NCBI GenBank assembly: GCA_003222975.1
Contig: QHXN01000009.1
Span: 62,001-126,000, forward strand
Length of the DNA: 64,000 nucleotides
Source: Acidobacteriota bacterium
GTDB taxonomy: Bacteria > Acidobacteriota > Blastocatellia > Pyrinomonadales > Pyrinomonadaceae
Direction: 5' to 3'
Part shown: positions 45,756 to 53,928 of the stretch, piece by piece
Layout: each line of letters starts with the position of its first letter
How positions within the stretch are numbered: the stretch's first letter is position 1
The notes under the pieces: model-generated
The model's input: only the letters and a program-made list of their open reading frames with translations
Told to the model about the DNA's origin: nothing
The model's database searches: none
Made by a program: the position numbers and the translations under genes

Positions 45756-46637
45756 ATGAAATCAATGACCGGCTTCGGTCGGGGCGCGGCGCAAGGCGAG
45801 GGTTTCGGCGTCGCCGTTGACCTCAAGACCGTCAACAACCGCTTCCTCGATATACACCTGCGCGCGGGCGCGGAGCTTTCCGCCGCCGAGCCGCTCGTCC
45901 GCCGGCTGATTGGCGCGCGCCTGTCGCGCGGGCGCGTTGACGTGAGCGTCACCATCGAGCGGACGGGCGAGGTCAGCTACGAGTTGAACCGCCCGCTCAT
46001 CGCCGGTTTCATCCAGGCGATACGCGAGATGCAGCGCGAGTTCGGACTCGCGGGCGAGCCGGACATCAACGTCCTCGCGCGCCTGCCCGGCGCGATGCAG
46101 GCCGCGCGCGACGGCGTCTCCGAAGAGATGTTGAAGGGCGTCGAGCGCGCGCTCGCCGGGGCGCTCGGCGAGCTTGAGGCGATGCGCCGGCAGGAGGGCG
46201 CGGCCCTCGCCGCCGAGATGTCGGCGCGGCTCGACGAGATCGAGCGCCACCTGCCCGTCATCGAGTCGCTTTCGGGCGAGCAGGTCGAGAACTACCGCGC
46301 GCGCGTCTTCAAGCGCATCAGCGAGATGCTCGCGCGCGACGGCCTGGAGATCGTCGAACTCGACCAGGGCCGTCTCGCGCAGGAGGTCGCTTACCTCGCA
46401 GACCGCAGCGACATCACGGAGGAGGTGACGCGCCTGCGCAGCCACGTCTCGCAGTTCCGCACGGCAATCGCCGAGGAGAGCGAAGTGGGCAAGCGTCTGG
46501 ATTTTCTCTTGCAGGAGTTCAACCGCGAGGCGAACACGGTTCTGTCGAAATCAACCGACCTCGCCATCAAGGAGTCGGCGCTCGCCATCAAGGCGGCGGT
46601 TGAAAAACTTCGCGAGCAGGTGCAGAACGTTGAGTGA
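45756..46637 (+). CDS. YicC/YloC family endoribonuclease
   Basis: The protein begins MKSMTGFGRGAAQGEGFGVA and has VDLKTVNNRFLDIHLR, then RLIGARLSRGRVDVSVTIER, the N-terminal YicC block, and the C-terminal DUF1732 block (DFLLQEFNREANTVLSKSTD). YicC proteins act as endoribonucleases, with a proposed role in small-RNA turnover. Length of 293 residues is normal. It directly precedes gmk and overlaps it, the conserved yicC-gmk-rpoZ order. Confidence 0.94.
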   Translation: MKSMTGFGRGAAQGEGFGVAVDLKTVNNRFLDIHLRAGAELSAAEPLVRRLIGARLSRGRVDVSVTIERTGEVSYELNRPLIAGFIQAIREMQREFGLAGEPDINVLARLPGAMQAARDGVSEEMLKGVERALAGALGELEAMRRQEGAALAAEMSARLDEIERHLPVIESLSGEQVENYRARVFKRISEMLARDGLEIVELDQGRLAQEVAYLADRSDITEEVTRLRSHVSQFRTAIAEESEVGKRLDFLLQEFNREANTVLSKSTDLAIKESALAIKAAVEKLREQVQNVE

Positions 46638-47292
46638 AGAGCGCGCCGGCTCCGGCTCTCCGACTGAAAAACCCGGCGGGGGCTATCACGGCATCCTCTT
46701 CGTCATCAGCTCGCCTTCGGGCGGCGGCAAGGGCACGCTCATTCGCCGCCTGCTCGAAGCCGTGCCCGGCGTCAGCTACTCGGTCTCGTGGACGACGCGC
46801 GGGTCGCGCCCCGGCGAGATTGATGGCGTCAACTATCACTTCGTCTCGACTGATGAGTTCGAGCGGATGCGCGCGTCGGGCGGCTTCCTGGAGTGGGCCG
46901 TCGTCCACGGCCACCTCTACGGCACGGCGCGCAGCGTCGTCGAACAGGACTTGAGCGAGGGCCACGACATCATCCTCGAAATAGACGTGCAGGGCGCGGC
47001 CTCCGTCCGCGCGACGATGAGTTCGGTGGTGAGCGTCTTCATCCTGCCGCCGTCGTTCGAGGTCTTGCGCGCGCGCCTGACCGCGCGCATGACGGAGCGC
47101 CCGGAGGAGTTGGAGCTGCGGCTTCGCAACGCGCGGGGCGAGGTCGAGCAGTACAGGCACTTCGACTACCTCGTCCTCAACGACGAGGTCGGGCGCGCCG
47201 CCGCGCAACTCGCCTCAATCGTCAGCGCCGAGCGGGCGCGGCGAGAGCGCCAGGAGTGGGTCGCGCGGCGCGTGCTCGCGACGTTCACCTGA
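46630..47292 (+). CDS. gmk: Guanylate kinase
   Basis: Gmk converts GMP to GDP. It has the P-loop ISSPSGGGKGTLIRRLLEAV, WTTRGSRPGEIDGVNYHFVS and IILEIDVQGAASVRATM. TTG 46630, overlapping the yicC stop codon, is the likely start (220 residues); the upstream part of the frame lies in yicC. The spacing to yicC and rpoZ supports a common transcript, although rpoZ also has its own promoter. Confidence 0.93.
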   Translation: MSEERAGSGSPTEKPGGGYHGILFVISSPSGGGKGTLIRRLLEAVPGVSYSVSWTTRGSRPGEIDGVNYHFVSTDEFERMRASGGFLEWAVVHGHLYGTARSVVEQDLSEGHDIILEIDVQGAASVRATMSSVVSVFILPPSFEVLRARLTARMTERPEELELRLRNARGEVEQYRHFDYLVLNDEVGRAAAQLASIVSAERARRERQEWVARRVLATFT

Positions 47293-47304
47293 AGCCCGTG
47301 GGCG

Positions 47305-47332
47305 TTGAATAAATCGCCCGGAGAGTTATAAA
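47305..47332 (+). promoter_or_regulatory. sigma-70-type promoter for rpoZ
   Basis: TTGAAT (47305-47310) and TATAAA (47327-47332) are separated by 16 bases, about 65 bases before the rpoZ ATG at 47399. It would allow expression of rpoZ independent of gmk. Confidence 0.6.
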
Positions 47333-47398
47333 AGGGCGACACTCGGATCAGTAAATTGTTAGGGAGACCGGCAATCTTAACCCGCCGGTTTTGGAGAT

Positions 47399-47638
47399 AT
47401 GGCAAAGGCCGCCGACGCGACGACACCGACAGACGACTGCGACGAGCAGGAGACAGAGACTCCGCCGATTGACTCGAAGTACCGCCTCATACTCGTGGCC
47501 GCGCAGCGGAGCAAGCAACTCCAGAGGGGCGCTCGCCCCCGCGTGGAGATGGACATGCTGCGCCACAAGCCCACGCGCGTCGCCCTCGAAGAGGTTCTGC
47601 GCGGCAAGGTCGTCTTCAACCTCTTGGAAAAGGAGTGA
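47399..47638 (+). CDS. rpoZ: DNA-directed RNA polymerase subunit omega
   Basis: The 79-residue protein carries the omega core IDSKYRLILVAAQRSKQLQR, GARPRVEMDMLRHKPTRVAL and EEVLRGKVVF. The N-terminal 24 residues are acidic and not conserved. Omega helps assemble RNA polymerase and binds ppGpp with beta'. The order yicC-gmk-rpoZ is classic. GGAGA is directly before the ATG, an unusually short spacing. Confidence 0.93.
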   Translation: MAKAADATTPTDDCDEQETETPPIDSKYRLILVAAQRSKQLQRGARPRVEMDMLRHKPTRVALEEVLRGKVVFNLLEKE

Positions 47639-47665
47639 GCGCCCGCTCGCTCAGACAAAGACAGT

Positions 47666-47683
47666 AGCCCGACCGTGAGGGAG
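47666..47683. repeat. 18-mer shared with 29335-29352
   Basis: AGCCCGACCGTGAGGGAG is identical to the copy at 29335-29352 and likewise stands just before a heptad-unit hairpin (repeat G). Confidence 0.9.
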
Positions 47684-47698
47684 AGCGTTCTGAGTCGG

Positions 47699-47772
47699 CA
47701 GGAGGCAGGCGCAGGAGGCAGGCCGAGCCGACGCCGCTACTCCTGCGGTCTGCCTCCTGCCCCTGCCTCCTG
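47699..47772. repeat. Heptad-unit inverted repeat G (AGGAGGC units)
   Basis: Arms 47699-47720 and 47751-47772 pair at 21 of 22 positions around a 30-base loop. Each arm is built from CAGGAGG-like heptads. It lies between convergent rpoZ and the ETF-quinone oxidoreductase gene. Confidence 0.9.
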
Positions 47773-47777
47773 TTCTC

Positions 47778-49487
47778 TCACATCCCCTTGTAATCAGGCC
47801 CGCCGCCGCCTTCGGGCGTCACCCAGTTGATGATCTGGTAAGGGTCCATGATGTCACACGTCTTGCAGTGGACGCAGTTCGAGAAGTTGATCTGCAAACG
47901 TCGCTTGCCGCCGCCGTCCTCGACCATCTCGTAAACGGCGGCGGGGCAGAAGCGCTGGCAGGGGTTGCCGTACTCTTCGGCGCAGCGCGTCGCGCAGATT
48001 TCGGTGTCGAGGACGTGGAGGTGCGCCGGCTGGTCTTCGTCGTGCGAGACCGAAGCGTGGTAAACGTCCGTCACCTTGTTGAAGGTGAGCTTGCCGTCGA
48101 AGCGGAGCCTTCCGTAGCGCTGCTCCAAACGGTCGCCCTGGTAGCCGTACTCCTTCAGCTTCTTCAAAGCCTCGTGGCCCGGCTCAAGGCTCGCGCGGTC
48201 GAACAATCCCCACGAGCGCCCGCCCGTGATGAACTGTAGGCCCGCGTTGGCGAGTCCGAGCCAGCGCCCGCGCTTGAACGCCGCGTGGAAGTTCCTGACG
48301 CGCCGAAGCTCCCGCGTGATCCAGCTCTCGCGGATCAGTTGGCGGTAGCGCTTGAGCTGCTGCTTCGAGAAGTCCTCGACGAGCAGCGCCTCGAAGATAG
48401 CCTGCGCTGCCAGCATGCCGCTCTTGATGGCCGTGTGGATACCTTTGAGCCTTTGCGAGTTGAGGAAGCCCGCCGAGTCGCCGACGAGCAGGAAGCCGTC
48501 GCCGTGGAACTGCGGGATGGCGTAGAAGCCCCCGGCGGCGATGGTCTTCGCGCCGTAGCGGATCATCCTGCCGCCTTCGAGCAGGCGCGCGACGAACGGG
48601 TGCTCCTTGAAGCGTTGAAATTCGGCGTGCGGGTCGAGCAGAGGGTCTTGGTAGTCGAGGCCGGTGACGTAGCCGAGGTTGAGGATGCGGTTCTGCATCC
48701 CGTAAATCCACCCGCCGCCGTATGTGTGTGTGTCCGAGGGGTAGCCGAGCGTGTGCGTGACGCGTCCCGAGGGGTAGCGGTCGTCGGGCAGCTCCCAAAG
48801 CTCTTTGACGCCGATGCTATAGACCTGCGGCTCGCGCCCTTCGCCGAGTCCGAGGCGCTCGGTCAGTTGTTTGGTGAGCGAGCCGCGCGGCCCCTCGCCG
48901 AGCACGGTGACTTTGGCGAGGATGTCAACGCCCGGCTCGAAGTTCGACTTGCGCCCGCCATCCTTGTCAATTCCCTTGTCGCCCGTTCGCACGCCGACGA
49001 CTCGGTCGCGCTCGTCGTACAAAATCTCCGCGCCCGGAAACTCCGGGAAGATGTTGACGCCCGCCTCCTCACACTTCTCGCCGAGCCAGGCCGTCAGCTT
49101 GTTAAGCGAGACGATGTAGTAGCCGTGGTTCTTCAAGGGAGGCGGCGTGATCGGCGACTTGATGGCGCGCGTCTTCGTCAGGTAGAGGAAATAATCCTCC
49201 TTGACCGGTGACTCGACCGGCGCGCCCTGCTCGACGAAGTCTGGCATCAACTCGGCCAGAGCCTTCGGGTCCATCACCGCGCCGGAGAGAATGTGCGCGC
49301 CGACCGAAGCGCCCTTCTCGATGACGGCGATCTGAATCTCGCCGAGCGACTCGCCCCGGCGCGTCCCCTTCTCGACCGCCTCGTTGTGCTCGCGCACCAG
49401 GCGCGCGAGGTGCAGCGCCCCGCTCAAACACGCCGGCCCCGCGCCGACGAAGAGCACGTCCATCTCGATGCTTTCACGTTCCATCAT
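47778..49487 (-). CDS. Electron transfer flavoprotein-ubiquinone oxidoreductase
   Basis: ETF-QO passes electrons from electron-transfer flavoprotein to the quinone pool during fatty acid and amino acid oxidation. Near the N terminus it has the FAD site MDVLFVGAGPACLSGALHLA; later come GAHILSGAVMDPKALAELMP, VTVLGEGPRGSLTKQL, LLVGDSAGFLNSQRLKGIHT and, at the C terminus, the [4Fe-4S] ligands NFSNCVHCKTCDIMDPYQI preceded by CATRCAEEYGNPCQRFCPA. The size of about 569 residues is normal. ATG 49487 or 49484 are both possible; GGGAG is 3 to 6 bases upstream. etfAB are not in the window. Confidence 0.95.
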   Translation of the reverse strand: MMERESIEMDVLFVGAGPACLSGALHLARLVREHNEAVEKGTRRGESLGEIQIAVIEKGASVGAHILSGAVMDPKALAELMPDFVEQGAPVESPVKEDYFLYLTKTRAIKSPITPPPLKNHGYYIVSLNKLTAWLGEKCEEAGVNIFPEFPGAEILYDERDRVVGVRTGDKGIDKDGGRKSNFEPGVDILAKVTVLGEGPRGSLTKQLTERLGLGEGREPQVYSIGVKELWELPDDRYPSGRVTHTLGYPSDTHTYGGGWIYGMQNRILNLGYVTGLDYQDPLLDPHAEFQRFKEHPFVARLLEGGRMIRYGAKTIAAGGFYAIPQFHGDGFLLVGDSAGFLNSQRLKGIHTAIKSGMLAAQAIFEALLVEDFSKQQLKRYRQLIRESWITRELRRVRNFHAAFKRGRWLGLANAGLQFITGGRSWGLFDRASLEPGHEALKKLKEYGYQGDRLEQRYGRLRFDGKLTFNKVTDVYHASVSHDEDQPAHLHVLDTEICATRCAEEYGNPCQRFCPAAVYEMVEDGGGKRRLQINFSNCVHCKTCDIMDPYQIINWVTPEGGGGPDYKGM

Positions 49488-49708
49488 TCGCTCCCGAATC
49501 AAGACGAGCCGGTCTCACCCGTCAACGTAAATCCGGCGATTTCCGGCAGAAAACGTCGTCGGATAAAACAAAAATGAATCGCCATTCAGTTTAGCGGCAC
49601 GCCGAGAAAATAGCAAAACTTCCTCCCGATTTGCCGATTACAACCGTGCAGCACATAATCAGTCGAAGGACAGTTCCGAACAATTTCAAACGAAGGGCGA
49701 CAGGTGCA

Positions 49709-51805
49709 ATGACCGAGCACAGGCACACCAACCGTCTGATTAACGAGACCAGCCCGTACCTTTTGCAGCACGCGCACAACCCTGTGGACTGGTACGCGTG
49801 GGGTGAGGAGGCGCTTGCGAGGTCGAAGCGCGAGAACAGGCCGATACTCCTGAGCATCGGCTACTCGGCCTGCCACTGGTGTCACGTGATGGAGCGCGAG
49901 TCGTTCGAGGACGAGGGGATCGCGCGGCTGATGAACGAGAATTTCGTCAGCATCAAGGTTGACCGCGAGGAGCGGCCCGACCTCGACCAGATTTACATGA
50001 GCGCCGTCCAGATGATGACGCGCCAGGGCGGCTGGCCGCTCACGGTCTTCCTCACGCCCGACCTCGTCCCCTTCTACGGGGGCACCTACTTCCCGCCCGA
50101 AGACCGCCAACAGATGCCCGGCTTCCCGCGCATTCTCACCGCCGTCGCCGAAGCCTTCCGCACGCGCCCCGAGGAGATACAACAGTCCGCTTGGGAAATC
50201 CTCTCCGAGCTGCGACGGATGGGCCTGGCCGAGCAGTCGTCCGAAACAATCAACCTCCAACTGCTCGACAACGCCTACCGCGGACTCGCGCGCAACTACG
50301 ACCCGCGGCACGGCGGCTTCGGCGGCGCTCCGAAGTTCCCTTCCTCGATGAACCTCGAATTCCTGCTCCGCACGTTCAAGAGGATGGGCGACGCGCAGGC
50401 GCTTGAGATGGTGACGCACACGTGCCGCAGGATGGCCGGGGGCGGCATGTACGACCAGCTCGGAGGCGGCTTCCACCGCTACTCGACCGACGCGCGCTGG
50501 CTCGTCCCGCACTTCGAGAAGATGCTCTACGACAACGCGCTCCTCGCGCGCCTCTACCTGCACGCCTACCAGGCAACGGGCGACGAATCTTTCCGCCGCG
50601 TCGTCGAGGAGACGCTCGACTACGTCGCCCGCGAGATGACGGACAGCTCCGGCGCTTTCTACTCGACGCAGGACGCCGATTCCGAAGGCGTCGAGGGCAA
50701 GTTCTTCGTCTGGGACAAGGCGGAGGTCGAGAAGCTCCTGGGCGCTGACGACGCGCGCCTCTTCTGCGCGTACTACGGCGTCACGGAGGGCGGGAACTTC
50801 GAGGAGAAAAACATTCTTCACGTCGCGCGGCCCGCGGACGAAGTTGCGCGCGAGTTGAACGTTACTACAGAGAAGTTGACGGAGGCCGTCGAGCGTGGTC
50901 GCCGAATTTTATTCGAGGCTCGTGAGAGCCGCGTCAAGCCGGCGCGCGACGAGAAAGTCATCACCGCCTGGAACGGGCTGATGCTCGAAAGCTTCGCGGA
51001 GGCCGCCGTCGTGCTTGAGCGCGAAGACTATCGTGAAATCGCCGAGGGGAGCGCGCGATTCATCAACGAGAGCCTGACTGCGGATGGACTACTCCTGCAC
51101 GTTTACAAGGACGGGCGGGCCAAGCACGCGGGCTTCCTCGACGACTACGCGTTCGTCGTCTCCGGCCTCGTCACGCTCTTCGAGACCACGGGGACGCTGG
51201 GTTGGCTCGAAGCGGCCTTGCGCCTGACCGACAAGATGATCGGGGAGTTCTGGGACGAAGAGGAGGGCGGCTTCTTCTACAACGGAAGGAGCGGCGAGCG
51301 CCTGATCGTCCGCCAAAAGGACTACTTCGACAACGCCACTCCTTCGGGCAACTCGGTGGCCGTCGAATCACTGCTGCGGCTTTCCGCACTGACTGGAAGC
51401 GAAGACTACAAGCGGAAGGCCGTCAACGTCCTCCGCCTGGTGCGCGACGCGGTCGAGCGCTACCCCTCGGCCTTCGGCTACGCGCTCGGCGCGTTCGACT
51501 TCCACCTCTCGAAGCCGAAGGAGATTGCCCTCATCTCATTACCGGAGGACGGAGACGCGCGCTCGCTCGCGCGTGAGATTTGGAGTCGCTACCTGCCTAA
51601 TAAAGTCGTCGCGCAGGCTTCCGAAGGCGACGAGCGCGCCTCCGAGCTTCTCCCTCTGCTCCGCGACAGGCACGCCATTAAAGGAAGGGCCGCCGCCTAC
51701 GTCTGCGAGAATTACACTTGCCGACAGCCGGTCAACACACACGAAGAACTGGCCGCTCAACTCTCCGACGAGGCGACTCAGCCGGACGCGTCACTAAGCG
51801 CCTGA
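49709..51805 (+). CDS. Thioredoxin-domain DUF255 (YyaL/SPATA20-like) protein
   Basis: The 698-residue protein opens with [20 protein letters not shown] and [11 protein letters not shown], a thioredoxin-like domain with active-site-like CHWC (Cys55-Cys58), [20 protein letters not shown] and [20 protein letters not shown], followed by a six-hairpin glycosidase-like domain ([66 protein letters not shown]). The family is widespread with no settled function. ATG 49709 gives the standard N terminus. The C terminus overlaps the convergent RNase D gene by 28 bases. Confidence 0.93.
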   Translation: MTEHRHTNRLINETSPYLLQHAHNPVDWYAWGEEALARSKRENRPILLSIGYSACHWCHVMERESFEDEGIARLMNENFVSIKVDREERPDLDQIYMSAVQMMTRQGGWPLTVFLTPDLVPFYGGTYFPPEDRQQMPGFPRILTAVAEAFRTRPEEIQQSAWEILSELRRMGLAEQSSETINLQLLDNAYRGLARNYDPRHGGFGGAPKFPSSMNLEFLLRTFKRMGDAQALEMVTHTCRRMAGGGMYDQLGGGFHRYSTDARWLVPHFEKMLYDNALLARLYLHAYQATGDESFRRVVEETLDYVAREMTDSSGAFYSTQDADSEGVEGKFFVWDKAEVEKLLGADDARLFCAYYGVTEGGNFEEKNILHVARPADEVARELNVTTEKLTEAVERGRRILFEARESRVKPARDEKVITAWNGLMLESFAEAAVVLEREDYREIAEGSARFINESLTADGLLLHVYKDGRAKHAGFLDDYAFVVSGLVTLFETTGTLGWLEAALRLTDKMIGEFWDEEEGGFFYNGRSGERLIVRQKDYFDNATPSGNSVAVESLLRLSALTGSEDYKRKAVNVLRLVRDAVERYPSAFGYALGAFDFHLSKPKEIALISLPEDGDARSLAREIWSRYLPNKVVAQASEGDERASELLPLLRDRHAIKGRAAAYVCENYTCRQPVNTHEELAAQLSDEATQPDASLSA

Positions 51806-52662
51806 AGCAATTCCTCGCCGAAGTTTTTTATCTTCGACTCGCCGAGTCCGTAGATCGCTGCGAGGGCTTCGAGCGTGGCGGGGCGCGCGCGGGCGAGGTG
51901 TTCGAGCGTCCTGTCAGGGCAGATCATGTAGGCGGGCACGCGCCCCGCGTTCGCGCGCTCAAGCCTCCACTTCTTCAGGCACGCGACGACGCGCTTCTCT
52001 TCCGGCGTGAGGACGATTTCGGGGACGGGGGCTGCCCTCTTCTGTCGGGCCCGGCGCGGCCCCGCCGACTCCGAGGACACGATCTCCGACGCGAGCAGGG
52101 CCGACTCAAGCCGCCCCTGCCCGGCGAGCAGCCGCCGCAGCTCTTCGTAAACCATCAACGCTACCCGCGCGTCCAGGGCCGCGTACTCGATCTGCGCGCG
52201 CGTGAGCGGGCGACGCCGCCAGTTTGATTTTTGAAACCTCTTGTCGAGGGGCAGGCCGAACAGGTGTTCGGAGAGTGCCGCGAGGCTGTGCGAGCCGAGG
52301 GTGAGCGCCATGCGGGACATGCGGAGCGTGTCTATCAGCCCGCCCGCGCGGACGCCCGCCTCGCGCAATACGGCCTCGTCGAAGCGCGCGTTGTGCGCGA
52401 CCATCTTCACTTCAGGCGATTCGAGGAGCGGCCTCAGCGGCTCGACGCCAGCGTCGAGCACGTCCGCCACCAGCACCGGGCCGGTCGGCGGCGCGACCTG
52501 GACGAGCGAGACCCGGTTGCGGCCCGCCCCCACGTCCCAGTATGTCTCCGTGTCGAGTCCGACGACCGCGCAACCGCCGAGCGTCGCGACGGCCTCTTGC
52601 AGTTGTGCGGCGTCGGCGACGAAGCGCCACTCGATTCTGGCGGACGGGTCGTTCGCGCTCAC
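51778..52662 (-). CDS. rnd: Ribonuclease D
   Basis: RNase D trims 3' ends of tRNA precursors. The DEDD exonuclease domain shows [58 protein letters not shown] and [16 protein letters not shown]. The C-terminal HRDC domain appears as [20 protein letters not shown] and [23 protein letters not shown] 52662 is chosen because conserved sequence begins just after it; the longer frame is rich in Ser/Arg and unlikely. The length of 294 residues is shorter than E. coli Rnd, which has two HRDC domains; here there is one. Confidence 0.9.
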   Translation of the reverse strand: MSANDPSARIEWRFVADAAQLQEAVATLGGCAVVGLDTETYWDVGAGRNRVSLVQVAPPTGPVLVADVLDAGVEPLRPLLESPEVKMVAHNARFDEAVLREAGVRAGGLIDTLRMSRMALTLGSHSLAALSEHLFGLPLDKRFQKSNWRRRPLTRAQIEYAALDARVALMVYEELRRLLAGQGRLESALLASEIVSSESAGPRRARQKRAAPVPEIVLTPEEKRVVACLKKWRLERANAGRVPAYMICPDRTLEHLARARPATLEALAAIYGLGESKIKNFGEELLQALSDASG

Positions 52663-52764
52663 CTGTGGCCCCCGCGCTGCGGTTCGAGACCGTGAGAGAG
52701 AAAGTGAAGGGCGCGCCCGAACCACGGCGCGCCCCTCGAACCGACTGGTGACAGCACCGAACGA

Positions 52765-53091
52765 TTAATGATTCGCGTTCTTGGTGTTGGTGTTGGCGTG
52801 CATGTTGGTGTTCGCGTTCGCGTGCATGTTGGTGTTCGCGTGCGCGTTCGCGTTGACGGCCACGTTGGCGTTGCCCGTGATCGTCACGTTGGCGTTGCTC
52901 ACGCTAACGTTGCCGCCGTTCATGTTGCTGCTCGCAGCGTTAGTATTCATCGCCATGTTGGTGTTCGACGTGGCGTTCATGTTCGTCGTGGCATTCATAT
53001 TCGCGTTGCCGTTGGTGTTATCCGCGGGCGAGCAGGCCGTCCAAAAGCTGGCGACGGCGAGGAGAGTCAGAAGTGCCAAAGTTCTTCGCAT
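52765..53091 (-). CDS. Asn-rich repeat lipoprotein, 108 residues
   Basis: ATG 53091 with GGAGGAA 6 bases upstream gives a lipoprotein signal (hydrophobic core, lipobox WTAC, Cys20). The mature part is almost entirely Asn, Ala, Thr, Met, Ser and His in short repeats such as NANMNATTNMNAT and ANTNMHANANTNMHANT. The DNA there is a degenerate tandem repeat rich in GTTGGTGTTCGCGT-like steps on the plus strand. The composition suggests an extended, disordered surface or periplasmic tether. No enzyme-like feature is present. Repeat number could vary between strains. Confidence 0.8.
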   Translation of the reverse strand: MRRTLALLTLLAVASFWTACSPADNTNGNANMNATTNMNATSNTNMAMNTNAASSNMNGGNVSVSNANVTITGNANVAVNANAHANTNMHANANTNMHANTNTKNANH

Positions 53092-53789
53092 CGAGTTTCC
53101 TCCTGTACCCCGTGGGGTCAGATTGTTGGGGAGCTGCGCGGGCGCGGTCACGCCGCGGCGTTTCCGCGGCAGCTCTGGTCAATGATTCGGGTTACTGACG
53201 CGCCTCGCCTTTGAAGCGAAACAGCCGCTTCGCGGGAGGCGCAGCCTAAAGAGCGTGCCATTAAAGTGTCGGGCCGGCGAAACGGGCAGCCGGGCCGACG
53301 CCCTCGTGACGGCTTGCAGCGCCCACGCCGCCACCTCGAATAAGAAGCGCGCGCTATCCGGCGACCGTTGAGCGTTAACCTCCCGTCAAAAAAAGCGGAC
53401 GGGGGACGCCGGGCTGTATCTCACGACACGCCCAACGGGTGCGCGCTTCTCAAACCAGAGGAGTGACGCGCGTACTTCCCCAACGGACTGCGCCTTCAAA
53501 CTTTCGGCGCAATTTAGCACAAGAACAGCCGGAATTATACGATTTTTTTTCCAAACGTCAGAGCCGCTCAAAAGATTTTACGCCGAGGGGTGACGGTAAA
53601 AATCACTGCAAAGCCGGACTGCTTTTACGCGAAATATCCGTCCAAACGGTCGTGGAGTATAACACACCGGGAGGCCTATAGTTCAAGCTGACAATTAAGT
53701 TTAGCGCGCCCGACGGGGGCGAAAATCCCCGCAAAACCACTCAAAAACCCGTGCGACAGGATGAAGGTCTCGCGGGGCGCTCTTTTCCC
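53092..53789. other. Gene-free stretch of about 700 bases
   Basis: Between the Asn-rich lipoprotein gene and the promoter of the HD-GYP gene no convincing gene is visible. An 80-residue frame (53439-53681, plus) lacks a ribosome site and family features. No tRNA-like fold, riboswitch or array of repeats was recognised; a run of eight T occurs near 53540. Confidence 0.5.
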
Positions 53790-53819
53790 TTGACTGCGCG
53801 AGAGCTAAACGGATATTTT
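53790..53819 (+). promoter_or_regulatory. sigma-70-type promoter for the HD-GYP/GGDEF gene
   Basis: TTGACT (53790-53795) and TATTTT (53814-53819) are 18 bases apart, about 110 bases before the ATG at 53929. Confidence 0.5.
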
Positions 53820-53928
53820 TGTTATTGCCGATGTGGTCGGCCAAAGCCTCGTCCCCGCCCACCTTTTGACCAGCCTGTTTTTGACTTCGCACCGAATCCG
53901 GTCTTCAAATTTTTCAAAATCCGCCCAT

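Noticed and set aside
53439-53681. 80-codon plus-strand frame in the long intergenic region
   Set aside because: No ribosome site, no hydrophobic or family pattern, and irregular codon use.
53700-53790. Possible cyclic-di-GMP riboswitch before the HD-GYP/GGDEF gene
   Set aside because: The GGGGGCGAAAATCCCC stretch is a short stem only; the conserved GEMM core was not found, and the promoter lies downstream of it.
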